Source: an uncultured Treponema sp.
GTDB lineage: Bacteria > Spirochaetota > Spirochaetia > Treponematales > Treponemataceae
DNA: 6,665 bases
Reading direction: 5' to 3'
Assembly: GCA_937892225.1 (NCBI GenBank)
Contig: CALAUH010000169.1
Coordinates: 1 to 6,665, forward strand
Position 1 is the stretch's first letter; each line of letters starts with the position of its first letter. Below, in pieces: positions 1 through 4,311 of this stretch. The notes under the pieces are model-generated. The model did not search any database. It was not told where the DNA came from and saw only the letters and a program-made list of their open reading frames with translations. Made by a program: the position numbers and the translations under genes.

Positions 1-131
1 TCTTTATTATTTTTTATTTTTGGGAAAAACTTCAATTTAAAGTAACAATTATCAATAAAAAATCATCAGGGCCATTAGTAGTAAATATTAATAATCCAAA
101 TATTGATAGAATAAAAAATTTTATGTACTAA
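1..131 (+). CDS. 3' end of an unidentified protein (partial, 42 codons)
   Basis: One frame is open from the left edge to a TAA at 129-131, while the other two forward frames stop within the first 45 bases. It encodes 42 residues. The first six (FIIFYF) are hydrophobic and may be the end of a membrane segment. Then come a possible beta strand (FKVTII), a Lys/Ser/Gly turn, a second strand (PLVVNI) and a likely amphipathic C-terminal helix ending NFMY. A GC-rich hairpin begins directly after the stop, as expected for the end of a gene. I do not recognise the family. A strand-strand-helix tail after a membrane segment would suit a membrane-anchored PH-like domain, but that is only a guess. An open run of this length is not very rare in such AT-rich DNA, so the call is moderate. 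Confidence 0.5.
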   Translation, partial: FIIFYFWEKLQFKVTIINKKSSGPLVVNINNPNIDRIKNFMY

Positions 132-177
132 GTTGGGGAAGACCAACGAGCTTTGCTCGTTTCCCCTCCTTGCTTTT
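132..177 (+). terminator. GC-rich hairpin, probable terminator of the upstream gene
   Basis: The inner stem AACGAGC (145-151) / GCTCGTT (155-161) is perfect around a TTT loop. An outer stem GGGGA (135-139) / TCCCC (162-166) can extend it past a five-base bulge. The tract downstream is T-rich but interrupted (CTCCTTGCTTTTG, 166-178), so it is not a textbook rho-independent terminator. A second, partly exclusive hairpin GTTGG (132-136) / CCAAC (143-147) overlaps the inner stem by three bases. The hairpin lies between the TAA at 129-131 and the promoter of the next gene, which suits a terminator. A dispersed palindromic repeat is the alternative. Confidence 0.55.
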
Positions 178-200
178 GTCTAGAGTATTCTTAAAAAATT

Positions 201-209
201 TGTTATATT
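201..209 (+). promoter_or_regulatory. Extended -10 promoter element for the channel operon
   Basis: TG at 201-202, one base, then TATATT at 204-209 matches an extended sigma-70-type -10 (TGnTATAAT with one mismatch). No good -35 is found at 16-18 bp spacing; TTGTCT at 176-181 is 22 bp away. The upstream DNA is A/T-rich. A start point about 7 nt past the box falls on or within a base or two of the ATG at 216, implying a leaderless transcript. In AT-rich DNA such boxes also occur by chance, so confidence is moderate. Confidence 0.5.
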
Positions 210-215
210 AAATAT

Positions 216-1385
216 ATGGATAAAAAAACTGATGCGAAGAGAAAAAAAATTCTTCGTGATATAAAGTATATTTTGAAAAATCCAGTCACTTATATTTCTC
301 TTCTTGTTTTCTTTATTATTATAATTTCTACAACATTAGTATTTTTATCTGAAACTAAAACCGACAGTGGAATTGAAACAAAATTTGATTCAATCTGGTT
401 TACTTTTGTTGCAATCTTTGCCGGTTATTTTGATTATGTTGTTAAATCTTATCCAGGACGTCTTGGTGCTGCATTACTTTTGCTTTTAGGAATGCTTTTA
501 TTAAGTACAATTACCGGTAAAATATCTTCTATCTTTATGGATAGGCAAATGAAAAAAGACAAGGGGCTTGCAAAATTGAAATCTATGAAAAATCAGTTTA
601 TTTTATGTGGATGGAGAAGTGGTTTTGATAAAATCCTTGATTATGTTTTAAATTCAAACCCGGATATTACTCCAGATTTAATTGTTTTAATAAACGAAGC
701 TTCTGTAGAAGATATGGAAAAAATCCGCGAAGAACCTCGCTTTAAAGGAATTAATTATATTTCCGGTGATTTTGCAGATGAATCAACTTTAAAACGTGCA
801 CATATAGAAAATGCAGAACGTGCTTTAATCATTTCTGATTATTCTAAAAAATATTCCCAGCTCGAAATTGATTCAAGAACTGTTCTTGCAGTTTTAACAA
901 TGAAAAATATTAATCCTTCTATTTATATTGCAGCAGAACTTACAGATTCTAAATTCCAGAATCATATTAATATGGCTCATTGTGATGAAATCATTCTTAC
1001 TTCTGATTATGAATATTCTTTACTTGCAACAGCTTCTTCTGGAATGGGATATTCTAATGTAATTCGTTCGTTAATCGGTGATGATGCTGAATCTGGAATC
1101 CTTATAGAAAAAATTCCATCATCTTTTATTGGAAAAACTTATAAAGACTATAAATCTTCTTTGTCAAAAAATCATGGAATTTTAATTGGACTTTTATTAA
1201 ATACAGGAAACTTTCATGAACGAAGAAAAGATGCTTTAAGAGAAGCCCAGAAAAATCCTGATGTAAAAAATATTGTAGATAATTTACAGAAAGTTAAAAC
1301 ATTAAAAAGTAATGACCCTGTTTTAACTCCCCCAGATGATTTTATTATTCAGCCTTTTGCCAAGGCAATTTTTGTAAAAGGATAA
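216..1385 (+). CDS. MthK-like two-TM channel protein with RCK domain and degenerate K+ filter
   Basis: This is a 389-residue membrane protein built like calcium-gated MthK K+ channels. In order it has: a basic cytoplasmic N-terminus (1-23); TM1 (about 24-45); a pore helix and filter region (58-80, with SIWFTFVAI before the filter and YPGRLGA after it, as in channels); TM2 (about 82-106); an RCK/TrkA-N Rossmann fold (about 125-245, CGWRSG at 131-136, resembling the MthK CGW turn rather than GxGxxG); a helical linker; and an RCK_C-type lobe (about 292-388). The filter position reads F68-A69-G70-Y71-F72-D73 instead of TVGYGD, so K+ selectivity is doubtful. The GlyTyrPhe codons are clean in-frame bases (423-431), not a frameshift. 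The RCK_C lobe carries a roughly 40-residue charged insertion (about 328-367). ATG 216 is the only plausible start: an in-frame TAA lies at 192-194, with no ATG, GTG or TTG codon between. It has no Shine-Dalgarno. It is first in a run of four genes. It could conduct a different ion or act as a ligand sensor. Confidence 0.87.
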   Translation: MDKKTDAKRKKILRDIKYILKNPVTYISLLVFFIIIISTTLVFLSETKTDSGIETKFDSIWFTFVAIFAGYFDYVVKSYPGRLGAALLLLLGMLLLSTITGKISSIFMDRQMKKDKGLAKLKSMKNQFILCGWRSGFDKILDYVLNSNPDITPDLIVLINEASVEDMEKIREEPRFKGINYISGDFADESTLKRAHIENAERALIISDYSKKYSQLEIDSRTVLAVLTMKNINPSIYIAAELTDSKFQNHINMAHCDEIILTSDYEYSLLATASSGMGYSNVIRSLIGDDAESGILIEKIPSSFIGKTYKDYKSSLSKNHGILIGLLLNTGNFHERRKDALREAQKNPDVKNIVDNLQKVKTLKSNDPVLTPPDDFIIQPFAKAIFVKG

Positions 1386-1397
1386 TTTGGAGATTCT

Positions 1398-1910
1398 ATG
1401 GATAATTTTGAAACTGTACTTCCTAAACTTTTAAAAATTGAATTATTTTCTGATTTTAATGTAAATAAAGAAAATGATTATCATGCATTAAAATTGGTCT
1501 ACGAAAATCTGGTTTTAAAACATTATAAAAAAGGGGATATCATCATAAAAGAAGGGGATTATGGTGATTTATTTTTTATTTTGTATTCAGGTTCCGTTCA
1601 GATTTTTAGAAATACACCTGCTGGAGATAAAATTGCCCTTGCAAATCTTTCTAGTGATATGAATATCTTTTTTGGAGAAACTGCATTAATCAGTAAAGAC
1701 ACAAGATCTGCAACTGTAGTGGCAACTTCTGATTGTACAACTATTGCTTTGTCTGGAAAAAAATTTATTGAATCGTGTGAAAAAGAACCAATTTTGGGAT
1801 ATAAAGTTTTACTTCAGCTTGCAAAAAGAATGTCTCATACTATTAGAAATACAAATAGTGATAAAGCTGCTTTATACGAAGCTTTATTTAATGAAATAGA
1901 AAATGGATAA
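1398..1910 (+). CDS. Stand-alone cyclic-nucleotide-binding domain protein (CRP/FNR-type fold, no DNA-binding domain)
   Basis: A 170-residue soluble protein with a single cNMP-binding beta-roll (about 34-128). The strands around GDIIIKEGD (46-54) and the glycine turns match the CAP family. The phosphate-binding cassette is intact: F92-G93-E94-x-A96-L97, then R103-S104-A105, where Glu and Arg contact the ribose hydroxyl and cyclic phosphate in known members. So it probably binds cAMP or cGMP; which one cannot be read from the sequence. The C-terminus (about 131-170) is helical but too short for a winged helix-turn-helix, so it is not a transcription factor. GGAG at 1389-1392 lies 5 nt before the ATG, and the gap to the channel gene is 12 nt, so the two are surely co-transcribed. 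A likely role is cyclic-nucleotide sensing for the neighbouring membrane proteins (inference). Confidence 0.87.
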   Translation: MDNFETVLPKLLKIELFSDFNVNKENDYHALKLVYENLVLKHYKKGDIIIKEGDYGDLFFILYSGSVQIFRNTPAGDKIALANLSSDMNIFFGETALISKDTRSATVVATSDCTTIALSGKKFIESCEKEPILGYKVLLQLAKRMSHTIRNTNSDKAALYEALFNEIENG

Positions 1911-1923
1911 AAGAAGGTAAAAT

Positions 1924-3267
1924 ATGGAATGTTTAAAATGGATTGTACTTGCAATAGCTGTTTTAATGTATGTTTTTGTAATTGCTTTTCAAAATAAGAA
2001 AGTATTGTTTACAAGTATTGCAGCCTGTTTAGTTATAATTTTGGGAATTGTTTTTCCAAATGAAATTTTTGCTTTACCACAGAATATTTCTGGAATAAAT
2101 ACACATCTTTATTCTATATCTCATTCTCTGTTTGAAATTATCAACTGGAATGTTATTTTAATTTATTTAGGCAGTATGATAATAGCTGCTTTGTTCTTGT
2201 ATTCAAATGTGCCTTCTAGAATTGCAGACGGAATTATTAATTCAAGTAAAAATCCTGGTATTGCTATAATTTTGATTTTAGTAATGACTGGTATTATTTC
2301 TATCTTCGTAGAAAATGTTGCAACAGTTTTAGTTATGGCACCAATTGCTCTGTCGCTTTGCAAAAAACTAAAAATGAATCCGACATATTTTATGATTGGT
2401 CTTGCTGTAATGTCTAATCTTGAAGGAACTGCAACGCTGGTAGGAGACCCTCCAAGCATGATTTTTGCTTCATATGCCGGTTATAACTTTAATGACTTCT
2501 TTATTCATAAAGGAACTTTATCTATCTTCTTTATAATCCAATCAGGTTTAATTGCAGGTTGTATTTATTTTTATTTCTATTTTGCAAAATATTCAAAAGA
2601 AAAACTTTCGGTAGAAAAAACAAATGTAATTTCTTGGACACCTTTTATTATCCTTTTAACAATGATTTTTGGACTTGCTGCGGTTAGTTTTATTCCAACT
2701 GATTTTAAATATTTAAGCGGTTTATATGTTTTTGCTTTAGGGATGATTGCGATTTTATGGTTTATTTTTAATCAGAAAAAATCTAAAAAAGAAGTATGGG
2801 AGCTTATAAAGGGATTGGACTGGGAAACAATTTTCTTCCTTCTTGGAATTTTTGTTGTTGTTGGTGCAATTCAGGAAGTTGGTCTTTTGGAAGACTTTGC
2901 TTTGTTCCTTGCAAAAATCTGTGGCGGTTCAAAATTACTTGGTTTTGTTATTATTCTTTTGGTTTCTGTTATTGTCAGCGGTTTTGTTGATAATGTTCCA
3001 TATATTATTGCAATGTTACCAGTTGCCGGAAGTCTTGCTCTTGCAATGGGAATGAATAAAGAATTGTATATGTTTGCACTTTTGATTGGAAGCTGTCTTG
3101 GCGGTAACTTAACTCCTTTTGGTGCGAGTGCAAATGTTGTAAGTATGGGAATTGTAAAAAAAGAAGGTTACCCAATGAAATTTTCTTTGTGGCTAAAAGT
3201 TGCAGTTCCGTTTACAATTATAACTACAGGTGTTGCAGCTTTAGTTTTGTGGCTTTTGTGGGCATAA
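1924..3267 (+). CDS. Ion-transporter-superfamily permease (ArsB/NhaD/P-protein type)
   Basis: A 447-residue, very hydrophobic protein with about 11-12 membrane segments and the internal duplication typical of the ArsB/NhaD/SLC13 (IT) superfamily. The first half has ENVAT (130-134), then SNLEGTATLVGDPPS (164-178). The second half has DNVPY (356-360), then GGNLTPFGASAN (393-404), followed by GYPMKF and a final TM. The broken-helix motifs form the substrate and cation sites in characterised relatives. Substrates in this group include Na+/H+ exchange, arsenite and carboxylates, and the sequence does not decide among them. No ars genes are nearby, so arsenite export is not supported. The first-half motif departs from the usual DN..T and GGT..GDPPN (E130, E167, S178). 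Start: AAGAAGG at 1911-1917 precedes ATG 1924 with 6 nt spacing; the gap to the upstream gene is 13 nt. Confidence 0.85.
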   Translation: MECLKWIVLAIAVLMYVFVIAFQNKKVLFTSIAACLVIILGIVFPNEIFALPQNISGINTHLYSISHSLFEIINWNVILIYLGSMIIAALFLYSNVPSRIADGIINSSKNPGIAIILILVMTGIISIFVENVATVLVMAPIALSLCKKLKMNPTYFMIGLAVMSNLEGTATLVGDPPSMIFASYAGYNFNDFFIHKGTLSIFFIIQSGLIAGCIYFYFYFAKYSKEKLSVEKTNVISWTPFIILLTMIFGLAAVSFIPTDFKYLSGLYVFALGMIAILWFIFNQKKSKKEVWELIKGLDWETIFFLLGIFVVVGAIQEVGLLEDFALFLAKICGGSKLLGFVIILLVSVIVSGFVDNVPYIIAMLPVAGSLALAMGMNKELYMFALLIGSCLGGNLTPFGASANVVSMGIVKKEGYPMKFSLWLKVAVPFTIITTGVAALVLWLLWA

Positions 3268-3272
3268 GAGGT
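3266..3272 (+). promoter_or_regulatory. Ribosome binding site that fixes the TTG start of rsgA
   Basis: AAGAGGT overlaps the TAA stop of the permease gene (3265-3267) and lies 4-5 nt before TTG 3277. No ATG or GTG is available in this frame near the conserved N-terminus, so this site decides the start. Confidence 0.75.
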
Positions 3273-3276
3273 AAAA

Positions 3277-4263
3277 TTGAAAGGTTTAATAATAGCAGGA
3301 ACAAATAATTTATTTACTGTTGAATGTGATGACGAGGTTGTACGTAACTGTACAATTAAAGGAAAGGTTTTAAAATCTGAGAAAGAATTTTATAATCCTT
3401 TGGCTCCTGGAGATATTGTTCAGATAGAAATTGATCCTATAAATGATGAAAAAGGTCAAATAATTTCTCTTGATAAACGAAAGAATACTTTTTTAAGATG
3501 GAATGTAAAAGGAAGATGTCCTCAGCTTTTAGCAAGTAATCTTGATTATTTGATTTTAGTTACAACTCCAGATGAACCTCCGTTTAGACCACGTTTTACA
3601 GACAGAGCTTTGGCACAGGCAGAACATCAGGGAATTACACCGGTTATTGTTTGTAACAAATGGGATTTGGCCGAAAAAATGCAGACTGACGGAAGAGAAG
3701 AGGAATTTAATCAGATAGATAAACGTCTTTCTATCTGGCAGGATTTAGGTTATAAAGTTTTACGTATCTCTGCAAAAACTGGAGAAGGAATGACTGAATT
3801 TGCTGAACTTCTGGAAAATCATTTGAGTGCTTTTGTCGGACAGTCTGGTGTTGGAAAATCTTCTTTAATTAATGTAATGGATAATTCCTGTGTTTTAAGA
3901 ACAGGAAGCCTTTCTAAAAAATATGGACGGGGAAATCATACTACAACAAAAGGAACTTTAATTCATTTAACTTTGAATGAAACTTTAACAGAAGGAATAC
4001 AGGGACGTAAGGCAAATATTATTGATACTCCTGGAATTCGTCGTTTTGTTTTAGATGATATTCAGGCTGATGATGTTGCTTTGTATTTTAGAGAATTTGA
4101 ACCTTTTGTCGGTAAATGTAAATTCGGTTTAGGTTGTAAACATCAAAGTGAACCTGGCTGTGAAATTAAAGCTGCTGTAGAAAGATGCGATATTACAGAA
4201 GAAAGATATGACAGCTGGAAACGTATAGCAAATGAGATTAGAACCGGTGAATGGGAAGATTAA
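3277..4263 (+). CDS. rsgA: Ribosome small subunit-dependent GTPase RsgA
   Basis: A 328-residue, circularly permuted GTPase that binds the 30S subunit late in assembly and releases maturation factors on GTP hydrolysis. In order it has: an OB-fold (about 1-75, opening MKGLIIAG as in the family); G4 NKWD (127-130); G5 SAK (165-167); G1/P-loop GQSGVGKSS (188-196); the G2 threonines (RGNHTTTK, 218-225); G3 DTPG (250-253); and a C-terminal zinc knuckle (C281, C287, H289, C295). G4-G5-G1-G2-G3 is the diagnostic permuted order. Length is slightly above the common size, partly from an acidic stretch at 135-150. The start codon is TTG, supported by the AAGAGGT site before it and by family alignment at residue 1. 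It sits 9 nt after the permease gene in the same operon. All key residues are present, so it should be active. Confidence 0.96.
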   Translation: MKGLIIAGTNNLFTVECDDEVVRNCTIKGKVLKSEKEFYNPLAPGDIVQIEIDPINDEKGQIISLDKRKNTFLRWNVKGRCPQLLASNLDYLILVTTPDEPPFRPRFTDRALAQAEHQGITPVIVCNKWDLAEKMQTDGREEEFNQIDKRLSIWQDLGYKVLRISAKTGEGMTEFAELLENHLSAFVGQSGVGKSSLINVMDNSCVLRTGSLSKKYGRGNHTTTKGTLIHLTLNETLTEGIQGRKANIIDTPGIRRFVLDDIQADDVALYFREFEPFVGKCKFGLGCKHQSEPGCEIKAAVERCDITEERYDSWKRIANEIRTGEWED

Positions 4264-4275
4264 ACTTTGGCTTTA

Positions 4276-4303
4276 TTGACCTTATTTTTCTAGATGATAT
4301 AAT
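4276..4303 (+). promoter_or_regulatory. Near-consensus sigma-70 promoter of mutS2
   Basis: TTGACC (4276-4281), a 16-bp spacer, then TATAAT (4298-4303) preceded by TG at 4295-4296 (extended -10). This is the best promoter in the window. The expected start point, about 7 nt past the box, is near 4310, only about 2 nt before the ATG at 4312. No terminator hairpin separates it from rsgA, so some read-through from the upstream operon is possible. Confidence 0.75.
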
Positions 4304-4311
4304 TTGATTTT

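Noticed and set aside
591..700. NAD(H)-binding TrkA-type Rossmann motif in the channel protein
   Set aside because: The turn reads CGWRSGF rather than GxGxxG, and the strand after it ends in Asn, so classic NAD binding is not supported; the MthK-like form fits better.
1398..1910. CRP/FNR transcription factor
   Set aside because: Only about 40 residues follow the nucleotide-binding roll, and no helix-turn-helix is present.
2163..2459. Open frame of 98 codons on the minus strand
   Set aside because: It lies wholly inside the permease gene, has no family features, and is a by-product of that gene's hydrophobic codon pattern.
2796..3055. Two short overlapping plus-strand frames
   Set aside because: Both are off-frame readings of the conserved second repeat of the permease, with Phe/Leu/Cys-rich nonsense composition.
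4264..4311. Terminator between rsgA and mutS2
   Set aside because: No inverted repeat of useful length is visible; the stretch is taken up by the promoter.
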